A DNA stretch of 64,000 nt from Eunapius fragilis (lineage: Eukaryota; Porifera; Demospongiae; Spongillida; Spongillidae): NCBI GenBank assembly GCA_963681505.1, contig OY811981.1:3834280-3898279 (forward strand). Reading direction: 5' to 3'. The notes beneath the pieces are model-generated. The model was given only the letters and a program-made list of their open reading frames with translations, did no database searches and was not told the origin of the DNA. Made by a program: the position numbers and the translations under genes. Positions 1 to 12,133 of this stretch are shown in pieces; positions within the stretch are counted from its first letter, which is position 1, and each line of letters begins with the position of its first letter.

Positions 1-340
1 GTTGTGTGTGAATATACATGTGCATGTGTGGTATGTGATGTGTGTATAGTGATATACATGTGTGCATGTGTTTACATGCATGAGCAAATAATTCACATCA
101 AGCCAGCTGCTGCTTACCTCACCGTACAGCATGAGCTTGTTGTTAGGAAGCAGCACATTGGTCTCGTCTGATGAATGTCTTAAATCCCCTCCAGTCATTT
201 CCTAGGGACAAAGCTATATACCCTCTGACCAGAAGAGCTATAACAATATACAATGCACCCACACCTAACACACACAAAAACACACATATACATGCGCATA
301 GTCGACGTGCACATACACAAACACACACACACACACACAG
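1..340. repeat. Dispersed repeat, copy 1 (with GT/AC tracts)
   Basis: This segment is recognisably the same sequence as 3655-3880: a GT-rich start, then gatatacatgtgtgcatgtg, then gagcaaataatt, the CAGCTGCTGC block and an AC-rich end. Both copies are in the same orientation and are moderately diverged. The (AC)n tract at 320-340 is a plain microsatellite. Confidence 0.6.
118..201 (-). CDS. Possible single exon of an unidentified host gene
   Basis: On the minus strand an acceptor (tccctag) and a strong donor (GAG/GTAAGC) bracket 84 bases, which is 28 codons in phase 0. The peptide contains ETNVLLPNNKLMLYGE near its end. A decayed copy of the same segment lies near 3760-3810, inside a repeat duplicate, and is no longer open. 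I do not recognise the protein. No neighbouring exon could be joined, since the left side is outside the window. It could be chance coding potential within a dispersed repeat. Confidence 0.3.
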
Positions 341-935
341 AACATACACACCAAAAGAACTCAGTGATGTTAAGGCAATTTTTGCAGTTATTAAATTTAA
401 TTACTAATTTGAGGACTGTATTGGAATAATGGTTTTCACTTAGTCTGATAAGGTATAAATCATCTTAATATTTCCCGAGAATGTACTTAGGTTGTATAAT
501 ATATGAAGTAAATTTGGTGTCATGGCAACCAAGTGCGTGCGCGCGCTGCAACGCTTTTTAAGTTGCCCATTTTTTAAACGCATTTTTGCGTTATGCGGAT
601 GCTTAAACGCATCGTACTACGACTCTTTTTCACATAGGTGGATAGCTACTGACGAGTGGTATAAGAATCCGTTTGATGTGGTGGTCCTACCACTATGTTT
701 GTCTTAGAACACCGAAAAAGGTCTCCTTTTTGGATGTGACAGTAGTATTTAATTGCTGTACGAACGTCGTAGTTATTGCATATTGTATCTAAATCTTGTA
801 TTCCACTCAAATCTCTAATATTCAAGGTACCTTGAATGATAGGATGTTTGTATTTCACACTTTTGTAAGCGTTGATGTGTCCGCAAAATGAATTACGGTT
901 CGTTTCGTGCGGCCATTTATGAGGCTGTAACTAGG
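341..935. other. No gene seen
   Basis: The sequence is AT-rich and unique-looking. Only short open frames are present (about 60-78 codons), with no recognisable domain, splice-site pairing or RNA gene. Confidence 0.5.
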
Positions 936-2065
936 GGGTGTGGCTTTGCTTCCGTAACAACCAATCATTTTGTATATGGTGTGTGTAGGGTGTGTGTGGA
1001 GATGTATGTGTGTATGGAGAGGGATGTGTAGGGTGTGGAGAGGGGCTTGTGGAGACGTGTGTGTGGAGAGGGATGGTGGAGTGTGAGGTGTAGTGTGTGG
1101 GAAGGGGAGTTGTGTAGGTGGGTGTGCGGAGTGTACAGTGTGTGTGTGGAGGGGGTGGGTGTGTAGGGTGCATGCGGTGAGGGGTGTGTGGAGGGGAGTG
1201 TGTACACAAAGTGGTTGGAGAGTAGTGGTGTGCAGGTGCGTGTGGAGAGGGAGTGTAGGGTGTGTGTGCGGAGGGGTGTGTGTGGTGTATGGAGAGAAAG
1301 TGAGTGGGGATTAGTGGTGTGCAAGTGTGTGTGTGGTGTATGAATAAGGGATGTGTAGTGTATGAGGGGGAGTGTGTAGGGTGTGTGGAGGGAGTGTGGA
1401 GGGAGTGTGTAGGGTGTGTGGAGGGAGTGTGTAGGGTGTGTGGAGGGGTATGTGCAGAGTGTGTACACGGAGTGTGTGGAAAGAACAGAGGAGTGTATAG
1501 AGGGGATGTGTGGAGTGTGCGTGGAGTGGGGAGTGGAGCAAGGAATGTAGGGTGTGTGCAGAGGGTGTGTGGAGGGGAGTGAGTGTGTAGGGTGTGCAGA
1601 GACGTGTGTCTATGTGGGGAGGGGAGTGTATAGGGTGTGTGTGGAGAAGTGAGTGTGTAGGGGGTATGGAGTGTAGGATGTGTGTAGAGAGGGGTGGTGT
1701 GTAGGTGAGTGTGCAAAGGGAGTCTGTGGGGTGTGTGGATGGGAGTGTAGGGTGTGTGTGGATGGGAGTGTGGGGTGTGTGGAGGTGAGTGTGTAGGGGT
1801 ATGGAGTATAGGGTGTGTGTGGAGAGGGAGTTGTGTAGGTGGGTGTGCAAAGGGAGTCTGTAGGGTGTGTGGATGGGAGTGTAGGGTGTGTGTGGATGGG
1901 AGTGTGGGGTATGTGGAGAGGGGTGGTGTGTAGGTGAGTGTGCAAAGGGAGTCTGTAGGGTGTGTGGATGGGAGTGTAGGGTGTGTGTGGATGGGTGTGG
2001 AGGGGTGCGTGTAGAGGGGAGTGTGGGGTGTGTAGGGTGCGTGTGGTGAGGGGTGTTTGTGTGCT
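936..2065. repeat. GT/GA-rich degenerate minisatellite
   Basis: The + strand is made of short irregular units based on GTGTGTGGAGGG and GTGTAGGGTGTG. The period is not fixed, and longer near-repeats appear around 1690-2000. The strong strand bias (almost no C on +) gives a 400-codon open frame on the minus strand rich in Thr-His-Pro. That frame is a by-product of the repeat. Confidence 0.85.
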
Positions 2066-2407
2066 AAGTTATTTGTGGCACCAAACCACCAAACCAAATG
2101 ACTAGAAGAAAAAAGTTTGGCCACTACTTTCATGCATTAACAACCCACTCACCACTGCTGTACCGAATCATTTGTCTAAGATCCCTAAACACGGAGATTC
2201 AGGTGAGAATGTTCAGTCAAGTCAAACAAATCAGCAATTCAACATGAAATCAAAACACAGAGAACATTATCACCAATGCCATCAAACGCCTGCATTATGA
2301 GCAACATTCTAAACATGAGGACACGGTAGCAGTGCAAAAGTTGTGAGGTAGAAAAGTTTGGAAAAGTTACAGGAAAAATCTCAAACACCCACTTTACAAG
2401 GGAGATT

Positions 2408-2692
2408 ATGAAATCTGCATCATACCAAGCACACATCGAGAGGATTAGTGATTACCTTATTTGTGGACCTGGTGTGTGGTGGAAGACCACTGATGACGGA
2501 GTTGAGTTCTTTGATGGAGACTCAGAAGAGGACTACAAGGCTGTAGGTCCTTCCTTGCATCACTTCCATTCAGTTTCACTGGAGGACATTGATGCGCTTT
2601 TATTAGAACAGTGGGAACAGTGCATTGCACAGAACACTGAACTTCTAGCACTAATAATGTACAGGACTGGTGCCGGTGTTGTACTGGGCTGA
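2408..2692 (+). CDS. Hypothetical ORF, 94 codons
   Basis: This open frame runs into the minisatellite that follows. Its acidic middle (DDGVEFFDGDSEEDYKAV) and normal-looking codon use make it less repeat-like than its neighbours. It has no domain I recognise. It could be an exon, since a GT follows TGGGCTGAT, or the relic of a mobile-element gene. No partner exons were found. Confidence 0.2.
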   Translation: MKSASYQAHIERISDYLICGPGVWWKTTDDGVEFFDGDSEEDYKAVGPSLHHFHSVSLEDIDALLLEQWEQCIAQNTELLALIMYRTGAGVVLG

Positions 2693-2697
2693 TGTAT

Positions 2698-2845
2698 TGA
2701 ATGTACTGGACTGGTGTGATGTATGTACTGGACTGGTGTGATGTATGTACTGGACTGGTGTGATGTATGTACTGGACTGGTGTGATGTATGTACTGGACT
2801 GGTGTGATGTATGTACTGGACCGGTGTGTGTAGTATGTACTGGAC
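2698..2845. repeat. 22-bp minisatellite
   Basis: About six or seven copies of a 22-bp unit (ATGTACTGGACTGGTGTGATGT) stand head to tail, with slightly altered ends. A single diverged unit occurs near 3550-3580, just before another copy of the flanking sequence. Confidence 0.85.
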
Positions 2846-3319
2846 CACCTCACATAAACTCCATGGACTTAAATAGCAGACTTTGCATTTGGTGATATCA
2901 AACACCCTCTGTGTGTGTGTGTTTGTGTTTGTATTTACATGTAAACGGTCTCACTGGATGGAGCCTTGATAATGGCAGTGAAATTATTTCTACCCTATCT
3001 CAATAGATTTGGCCACTGGATATGCTGAGCTATTCACACACATGACTTCATATTTACCCATGGCTTCAGAACTTCAAATGTAAAAATCTGAGGATGGTAC
3101 ACCGGTGTCTAGTACTTCCCACCAACACCCTCCCTCTTTAATAAATGTGCAGGGGCAATGCCACACCCCCTTCCCTCCTCCATCATACAACATACCAGTC
3201 CACTACATACATCACAGCAATCCAATACACCAGTCCTGTTCATACAACATGTGGTGGAAGTTGCAAATACATAATGCCTCTGTACTGTATATAGGACTCG
3301 GGAACTAGTGAGACACACC

Positions 3320-3428
3320 CAGTGGTGGATCCAGGCATATTTTAGGCTCATTAAAACCGGGCAATTATGGGCACGGGCCCATAATTGCCCGGTTTTAATG
3401 AACCTAAAATATGCTGGATCCGCCACTG
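3320..3428. mobile_element. Palindromic MITE, 109 bp
   Basis: The element is a near-perfect inverted repeat with ends CAGTGGTGGATCCAG and CTGGATCCGCCACTG and a short GC-rich centre (GGGCACGGGCCC). The CAGTGG start resembles hAT-type MITEs. The flanks are both CA-rich (ACACACC and CACACCC), so the target duplication cannot be fixed. Confidence 0.7.
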
Positions 3429-3654
3429 CACACCCACCCAAGATCTGAGCACTTGGTGTCATTTGAAGTAGGTTTCTGGATCGTAGTGGCCTGGGCAGTG
3501 CCACTTTCAAAAGGCAATCCAGTATGTATAAGTCCAGCACATGCAACAACTGGTGTGTTGTATGTATTGAACCAACTAACATACATGTACATTCCATGGT
3601 GTTAAATGGGAGACTTTGCGTTTGGTCATAGCAAACATCCTGTGTGTGTGTGTG

Positions 3655-3880
3655 TGTGTGTGTTGTGTATATGTGTGCATGTGTGATATGTATAGTGATA
3701 TACATGTGTGCATGTGTTTATACGCATGAGCAAATAATTAACTAACACACATGAAGCCAGCTGCTGCTCACCTAACAGTACAGAAGCAGCCCATTAGCAG
3801 AAGAGCGATAACATGCACAATGCACACACATCTAATGCACACAAACACATGCACATATTCTCAACAGACATATATGATAT
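3655..3880. repeat. Dispersed repeat, copy 2
   Basis: This is a diverged second copy of 1-340. The flank just upstream (3570-3640, CCATGGTGTTAAATGGGAG) also matches 2865-2910. A larger local duplication therefore preceded growth of the GT tracts. Confidence 0.6.
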
Positions 3881-4068
3881 ATTCTCAACAGACATATGCA
3901 CACCCACACACAATGCGTATGATCTAGCTAGCTCCCCTTGTGTATGATCTAGCTCCCCTTGCTTGAGAGGTCCAGCTAGTTGATACTTGGGCTATATTGA
4001 GCCCCACTTATAACATGCAGAAATGTTATAAAAACACAGAAATGCACAAATACATACTCCAGACATAT

Positions 4069-4069
4069 A

Positions 4070-4141
<72 letters not shown>
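4069..4141. repeat. (AC)n microsatellite
   Basis: This is an uninterrupted AC dinucleotide run of about 36 units. A shorter run lies at 4298-4326. Confidence 0.95.
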
Positions 4142-4146
<5 letters not shown>

Positions 4147-4296
4147 AAACAACGTACATGTACATGTACATGAACAAACACCTCTAGCTTGAGAGGTCCA
4201 GTTCCAATCCAGCTTGCCCAAATACTAGACTACTGAGACTTATGTGAGTGTATGAATGAAGTGACCCAAATGAACACACAAGTACAATATCCACAT

Positions 4297-4329
<33 letters not shown>

Positions 4330-4569
4330 TTCACATGCATATACACATGCACACAAGCATACACATGCATGCACACAAGCACACACATACATATGGCACC
4401 AACACTTTTGTGATGGAAACTGATCCAACAACTAGACAATATCACACTGTTAGGCCTATACAGTTGTATAGGCAGGCTGGTTGTAGGCTATTTCAAATGT
4501 TGTTTAGTTCTTAGTTTGGCGGGGTCTGGTAAATATACAAGATATTATTGAGTCCAGTCTGAAGCGTAC

Positions 4570-5245
4570 GGCACCCCCCCCCCCCCCCCCCCCCCCCCCC
4601 GCTTTTCGTATCGGGCCTGAAGCGGACAGCACCACCACCCCACCCCCGCTTTTCGTATCGCGGCAGTGACGTAGTGTGAGTGTTGAGCGCCCGGGGGGGT
4701 GGGGGGGCTGTCGGCTTCTGGCCCGATGGGGGGGGGTACCTAGCGGAAAAGAGGGAAGGGGAGGAGCCTTATATTATATGAACGCGTTTACAACTGCCCC
4801 CTGTATCTGCCGATGCGTTCGTGAGTTCTCGTTGACGCGATAATTAATTATCTCTCGTCTACTTCGACGCCCCCTCAACCCTGCGCCCGGGGACATATGT
4901 CCCCCCCCCCCCCCCCCCCTCTCTACACCACTGTATCGCGGGTCTAAACCTCCCTTTTGGAAATTTCTGTATCCGCCCCTGGAGAGGGTGCTCCAGGTGC
5001 TTTTGAGCACCCCCCTCGGTCAAAATTGTAACCGTTAGTTATTAAATATAACGACAACGTGTGCCAAAGGCCTCCACTTTTCGTATCGGACTTGAAGCGG
5101 ACTGCATCCCCCCCCCCCTCCCACACACACACACACTCACTTTTCATATCAGACCAGAAGCGGGCCCTCCCCTTCCCCCCCCCCCCCCCCCCCAGTATTC
5201 CTGACCTTAAGCACCCCCTCGCTGAAATTCTGGATACGCCACTGT
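4570..5245. repeat. Poly-C rich repeat block
   Basis: Homopolymer C tracts (4575-4600, 4900-4918, 5108-5118, 5177-5193) alternate with a repeated sentence GCTTTTCGTATCGG followed by CTGAAGCGGAC. The sentence recurs three or four times with drift. The right edge carries CTGGATACGCCACTG, which resembles the end of a hAT-type MITE. No gene is present. Confidence 0.6.
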
Positions 5246-6790
5246 ATATATACTACGTATGTGGGTCAAGCTATGGTTGTTACGCACATGTAGAACGCCT
5301 ATAAGCACCTCAGATGTAACATACCTGAGTGAGTCACACAGTGGCAGAGCCCGTATTAAAACGTCCATTACGTCATGCAAGTGGAAGAATTAATAATGGG
5401 ACATTCAGTACCTAACACCACTGAAGTGACTCTGGAACCTTGAAAAGTAGAGGAAAGAGTGTTTTATGGTATCTGGCCCCTTCCTTGATGATCTGGCTAA
5501 CATTTTAATCACTGATTCTTACTGCAACTATCACAGATCCTGAGAAAAATGCACAAACATCTTGACAAAACCCAAATTTCTACACAATTTCTACATGTGT
5601 CTATGGACGTGTTGTTTTAGGGCCATGGAACCTACAGATAGACCCTGAATTTTTTTGTTTCATCAATAAAGCATAGTGAAAGATGTTCTTAACTATATTT
5701 TTGACCGCCTTCCTTTTTTCTGACGATTCCTGATTTATACTGAACAGAAATGCACTTTGTTCCATACATGTCAATGGACGCGTGCGCGGAAAATTAACGG
5801 ACGTTTGCATTGACGCGTCAGGAATACGTAATGAGCGTCCGAAATTTCTGGTAATGTGATGTTAAATGAACAAGATGCAGCTCTCTCAAAAAACACCATA
5901 TCAATGAGGCCATGGCGCATCTAGCCGCAATGGCTTACGGTATTGTCTAATTATGGACCCTTTTGTCCAGCCATATGTATACAGGGCACGATAAAAATAA
6001 CTACAAGTTATTAATTTGTATTACGATGCCCATGGATTACATCAGCTGGTAAGCGCCATTTTTTTTCAGCAGTGAATTCTATTATGGCCAACAGAGGACC
6101 TTGTTCACTTTTAAATTGTTAGGAAGGAACATATTAAGAGAAATAAATTATATTCAGCTGTCATAAAATACTAGAATGTATGAAGAGTAGTAATCCAATG
6201 GCGCAACTAGAAATATCTTTATGTGTCAATAATTATTCTTTGTGGAATATTGTAATGAGGTAAAAAAAATAGCACATTGCATACTTGTCTATGGGAAGCA
6301 CTATTTTGCTTTTTGGAAGCGAAAAGTTCAATATAAAGGGATACATTTTTTTACTGATTTGATGAACTGTGATACTGATTGAGATAGATCCGTTGGCGCA
6401 AGTGTTGTATCACCTAGGGCTGGTTAGTTATTATCAAGTATTATAATTTTCCGTACAAAATCAATAGAACAATTCTTGAATATTACACAAAAGTAAAAAA
6501 CGGAACAATCAAACAAAAATCATATTTAAACCTTGGTAAGCATTAGCAACAGCAAGCAATTACAAATGACCGAAATCCAGACTTTCAGGTTTCCCGTTGA
6601 CCGCTCATTTCTCGATATGGCATAAAAAGCAAATCGATATATCTTCCAAAATATTAACGCTATCGGGTTCCTATTTTTAACACAACATACCGCACCATTA
6701 CTATATGTGAAAATCCATTTTGGTGTCTTACTCACTTTACAAGGTCCGATACCCATAGGGTTCAAAACGGCCACATCTTCAGGTACGAGC
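5246..6790. other. No gene seen
   Basis: AT-rich sequence without a convincing ORF, splice-site series, RNA gene or tandem repeat. The longest frames, such as 6526-6774 minus, show no domain. Confidence 0.5.
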
Positions 6791-7077
6791 GTCCAAATCG
6801 GTTCAAATTCGGTACGTACGTACGTAGAAGGGTCCTGTCGCCATTGTTTTGTTCGTGAATTTATCCGTTACGGTGATATAGCTGTGCAAAGTGCGTGCAC
6901 GGTTTCCCGCTCGATTCGCGCCATGCAGTGTATGCCTAAATGATTGGCGCGAATCGAGCGGGAAACCGTGCACGCACTTTGCACAGCTATACATGTATCT
7001 CCGTAACGGATTAAGTACAAATAAATCAATAGCGACAGGACCCTTCTAGTACGTACCGAATTTGAACCGATTTGGAC
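6791..7077. repeat. 287-bp foldback palindrome
   Basis: The left arm starts GTCCAAATCGGTTCAAATTC and the right arm ends with its complement. The arms stay matched through TACGTACGTA, GGGTCCTGTCG, TCCGTTACGG and a long GC-rich stem ending GATTCGCGCCA, around a loop of roughly 20 bp near 6925-6945. It looks like a foldback MITE. I could not find a target duplication. Confidence 0.8.
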
Positions 7078-8070
7078 AAAACTCTGTTCTCTAATTACGA
7101 TTAACACGAGAACTAACCATTTTCTTTTGTAGAAAGCTGTTTTGTAAAATTAGTCGGAAACGCATTTTGGTATGCATATTCCGATAGCCCAACTCTCGCT
7201 GAGTGTTCTAGTGCTTTTTTAAACCACGTATCTAGTATACACATTAACCTGCAATCGTTTGAAGCGACGCGGTTTGCAATATCTCGGTAGTGGCGAATCA
7301 ATATATACACTTTTTTTAGTGCTGTTTCATAATATTCTGGGCGCGCCATTTCATTACTATCTAAGTCATATAGATGGCACATAAATTTCATGTTCAGGGT
7401 AAGCTCTATTCGCATACAATATTCAAATACAAGCTTGCCCTTACTAGTGCCCAGACCATGACCAATATAGAAGTGCTACGTCATCGCAACCGATCTTGTC
7501 GCTAGCTTGTTCTGCACCTATAAGAAGCCAGTGTGTGACAAGCCATAGATATTATACGGAAGGGATTGGAAACGGATCACGTGCTACAATACATTGCATT
7601 ATCCTACCTACGGGCCGTCAATGTAGTATTCATTAACACTTTCCTAGCGACCTCGTTACAGGAACTATTTCGAAGAACAAAGATATTTGCCAAGTTAGAG
7701 ACTTTAGCTGGTGTCCTGCGACTTGCTTGAGAGGTATTGATGTTAAGAAATGCGTGTTTTTGACGCTAAATGTATTCAGACGCTTGTTTTTCATGAGACC
7801 CGCGTTCACCGCTTGGAAGTTAGCATTCCAATTAATTTGTAATGTCATTAAGATGCGGCCTCATTAATGCGGCCAACATTAATCGCGGCCAGAACGTTCA
7901 GGTACATGTAGCTAGCTAGCTTGCGCAGAAGGAAAACAGCCTACTTACCAGTTCACGACACGGCCTGTAATATGAGCCGGGCTTCCACATATGGACTGGA
8001 ATCACGGTACTTTTTGTGTCCAAGGCGCCTGGCTAACCCTACCAAGTTGCACAGAAATGAGACTTTTTAT
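7078..8070. other. No gene assigned; one 100-codon frame
   Basis: A minus-strand frame at 7113-7415 encodes 100 residues (it includes ALKKVYILIRHYRDIANRVA) with no recognised domain, good splice sites or repeat character. The rest is unique sequence. Its status as a gene is unsupported. Confidence 0.3.
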
Positions 8071-8073
8071 TGT

Positions 8074-11000
8074 ACAGGTGAACCCGCAACCATGATGCAC
8101 ACATGTAGGGCGATGGAATGGTATGGCAGAGGGATAGGGACATCTCACTAGGTCTGCCTGACATTGTTATGCACTTTATGTGTGCTACGCCCCTCCCCTT
8201 TGAGGACCGTGGCTATGTCAATCATTCCTATATTAGTACAGGTGACCCGCAACCATGATGCACACATGTAGGGCGATTAAATGGTATGGCAGAGGGATAG
8301 GGACATCTCACTAGGTCTGTCTGACATTGTTATGCACTTTATGTGTGCTACGCCCCTCCCCTTTGAGGACCGTGGCTATGTCAATCATTCCTTTTATAGT
8401 ACAGGTGACCCGCAACCATGATGCACAAAAACAGGGCGATGGACTGGTATGGCAGAGGCATAGGGACATTTCACCAGGTCTGTCTGACACTGTTATGCAC
8501 TTTTTGTGTGCTATGCCCCTCCCCTTTGAAGACCGTGGCTATGTCAATCATTCCTTTTATAGTACAGGTGACCCGCAACCATGATGCACAAAAACAGGGC
8601 GATGGACTGGTATGACAGAGGCATAGGGACATCTCACCAGGTCTGTCTGACACTGTTATGCACTTTTTGTGTGCTATGCCCCTCCCCTTTGAGAACCGTG
8701 GCTATGTCAATCATTCCTATATTAGTACAGGTGACCCGCAACCATGATGCACACATGTAGGGCGATTAAATGGTATGGCAGAGGGATAGGGACATCTCAC
8801 TAGGTCTGTCTGACATTGTTATGCACTTTATGTGTGCTACGCCCCTCCCCTTTGAGGACCGTGGCTATGTCAATCATTCCTTTATAGTACAGGTGACCCG
8901 CAACCATGATGCACAAAAACAGGGCGATGGACTGGTATGGCAGAGGCATAGGGACATTTCACCAGGTCTGTCTGACACTGTTATGCACTTTTTGTGTGCT
9001 ATGCCCCTCCCCTTTGAAGACCGTGGCTATGTCAATCATTCCTTTTATAGTACAGGTGACCCGCAACCATGATGCACAAAAACAGGGCGATGGACTGGTA
9101 TGACAGAGGCATAGGGACATCTCACCAGGTCTGTCTGACACTGTTATGCACTTTTTGTGTGCTATGCCCCTCCCCTTTGAGAACCGTGGCTATGTCAATC
9201 ATTCCTTTTATAGTACAGGTGACCCGCAACCATGATGCACAAAGACAGGACGATGGACTGGTATGACAGAGGCATAGGGACATCTCACCAGGTCTGTCTG
9301 ACACTGCTATACACTTTTTGTGTGCTATGCCCCTCCCCTTTGGGAACCGTAGCTATGTCAATCATTCCTTTTATAGTACAGGTGACCCGCAACCATGATG
9401 CACAAAAACAGGGCGATGGACTGGTATGACAGAAGCATAGGGACATCTCACTAGGTCTGTGTGACACTGCTATGCACCTTTTGTGTGCTATGCCCCTCCC
9501 CTTTGAGAACCGTGGCTATGTCAATCATTCCTTTTATAGTACAGGTGACCTGCAACCATGATGCACAAAAACAGGGCGATGGACTGGTATGACAGAGGCA
9601 TAGGGACATCTCACTAGGTCTGTCTGACACTGCTATACACTTTTTGTGAGTATGCCCCTCCCCTTTGAGAACCGTAGCTATGTCAATCATTCCTTTTATA
9701 GTACAGGTGACCCGCAACCATGATGCACAAAAACACGGCGATGGACTGGTATGACAGAAGCATAGGGACATCTCACCAGGTCTGTCTGACACTGCTATGC
9801 ACTTTTTGTGTGCTATGCCCCTCCCCTTTGAGAACCGTGGCTTTGTCAATCATTCCTTTTATAGTACAGGTGACCCGCAACCATGATGCACAAAAACAGG
9901 ACGATGGACTGGTATGGCAGAGGCATAGGGACATCTCACCAGGTCTGTCTGACACTGCTATGCACTTTTTGTGAGCTATGCCCCTCTCCTTTGAAAACCG
10001 TGGCTATGTCAATCATTCCTTTTATAGTACAGGTGACCCGCAACCATGATGCACAAAAACAGGGCGATGGACTGGTATGACAGAAGCATAGGGACATCTC
10101 ACTAGGTCTGTCTGACACTGCTATACACTTTTTGTGTGCTATGCCCCTCCCCTTTGAAGACCGTGGCTATGTCAATCATTCCTTTTATAGTACAGGTGAC
10201 CCGCAACCATGATGCACAAAAACAGGGCGATGGACTGGTATGACAGAAGCATAGGAACATCTCACTAGGTCTGTCTGACACTGCTATACACTTTTTGTGT
10301 GCTATGCCCCTCCCCTTTGAAGACCGTGGCTATGTCAATCATTCCTTTTATAGTACAGGTGACCCGCAACCATGATGCACAAAAACAGGGCGATGGACTG
10401 GTATGACAGAAGCATAGGGACATCTCACCAGGTCTGTCTGACACTGTTATGCACTTTTTGTGTGCTATGCCCCTCCCCTTTGAGAACCGTGGCTATGTCA
10501 ATCATTCCTTTTATAGTACAGGTGACCCGCAACCATGATGCACAAAGACAGGACGATGGACTGGTATGACAGAAGCATAGGGACATCTCACCAGGTCTGT
10601 CTGACACTGCTATGCACTTTTTGTGTGCTATGCCCCTCCCCTTTGAGAACCGTAGCTATGTCAATCATTCCTTTTATAGTACAGGTGACCCGCAACCATG
10701 ATGCACAAAAACAGGGCAATGGACTGGTGTGGCAGAGGCATAGGGACATCTCACCAGGTCTGTCTGACACTGCTATACACTTTTTGTGTGCTATGCCCCT
10801 CCCCTTTGAGAACCGTAGCTATGTCAATCATTCCTTTTATAGTACAGGTGACCCGCAACCATGATGCACAAAAACAGGGCGATGGACTGGTATGACAGAA
10901 GCATAGGGACATCTCACTAGGTCTGTGTGACACTGCTATGCACCTTTTGTGTGCTATGCCCCTCCCCTTTGAGAACCGTGGCTATGTCAATCATTCCTTT

Positions 11001-11322
11001 TATAGTACAGGTGACCTGCAACCATGATGCACAAAAACAGGGCGATGGACTGGTATGACAGAGGCATAGGGACATCTCACTAGGTCTGTCTGACACTGCT
11101 ATGCACTTTTTGTGTGCTATGCCCCTCCCCTTTGAGAACCGTGGCTATGTCAATCATTCCTTTAATAGTACAGGTGACCCGCAACCATGATGCACAAAAA
11201 CAGGACGATGGACTGGTATGGCAGAGGCATAGGGACATCTCACCAGGTCTGTCTGACACTGTTATGCACTTTTTGTGTGCTATGCCCCTCCCCTTTGAAG
11301 ACCGTGGCTATGTCAATCATTA
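8074..11322. repeat. Satellite array, unit about 163 bp, about 20 copies
   Basis: Head-to-tail units start near GTACAGGTGACCCGCAACC and end near CAATCATTCCTTTTATA. The unit length (163, not divisible by three) shifts the frame at every copy, which yields ladders of false 60-109 codon ORFs on both strands. Variants mark sub-blocks. The ACACATGTAGGG variant repeats at 489 bp (three units), and GACCTGCAACC recurs about 1467 bp apart (nine units), so blocks were duplicated after the units diverged. Confidence 0.95.
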
Positions 11323-11382
11323 CTTGAATTGTATTAGTACAATACATTACCTGGAGCCATTCAAAGGACAGTCTAGTTTGAG

Positions 11383-11510
11383 AATGGGTTATTTAGAGGG
11401 GTAAGTTGCAGACAGAGAGGCAGGCTTGACCTACTAACCTTTTTGCAGACGGAGAGGCAGGCTTGACCTACTAACCTTTGACAAAGCTCCCTTTTAACAC
11501 ACCATTCAAG
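11383..11510. repeat. Dispersed repeat shared with 38220-38360
   Basis: The segment around GCAGACAGAGAGGCAGGCTT, with TGACCTACTAACC and the following TTTGACAAAGCTCC, occurs in reverse orientation at 38220-38360. Here the GCAGAC..AACCTTT part is doubled in tandem. The family is not identified. Confidence 0.7.
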
Positions 11511-12133
11511 TGGCGTTCAAAGCAATTGTTCTCTCGATCACGGAAGCTGAAGTCATCGAACCATTAATAGATATATAGAATTGTTTGGGCTATCGGAACC
11601 TACGCGAGTAGGTTCCATATAGGAATCCTGCAGTATCATGAATGTCATTAAAAAAACGTCACTCGCGTCTAGCGGGACAGCCAAGAGTCGGGTCACTTCG
11701 CTTTTAGTGGCAATCGAGCAATATCAAAAAGGAGAACAGTTCTGCGTTATACATATGTCATAAGACGGTGTACTTTTAGAGAACAGAAATACTCGTCCCC
11801 ATCGTCCGTACCCAGTCCCACCTAAAATTTCTCCTCCGTCGTCGTCTTCTTCTTCTTCTTCTTCTTCTTCTTCCTTCCGGAGAGTATAACTCACGACAGG
11901 AACGTTTGTAAAGCACGCCAAGTGTACCAATCGCTTCAGGATGCGTCCGCATGTTATCTTCAGGTATCTGTTAGACGCCTAACCGATCGGGCAATTGGCT
12001 GAAGCTAGTAGTACCTTATTTGGTGTTGATCTACAAATAGCACATTACATCAGCTATCACAATGTTCATGACGCACCAGTACAATATAACCAGCGTTATC
12101 AAATTCGCTGGTTTTACCATATAATCTCATGAG

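Noticed and set aside
931-2133. 400-codon minus-strand ORF rich in His-Thr-Pro
   Set aside because: It is the translation of a GT/GA minisatellite with strand-biased composition; neighbouring frames are open as well.
8074-11322. CRISPR-like regularly spaced repeats
   Set aside because: The units are contiguous with no unique spacers, the sequence is eukaryotic, and the whole unit is repeated.
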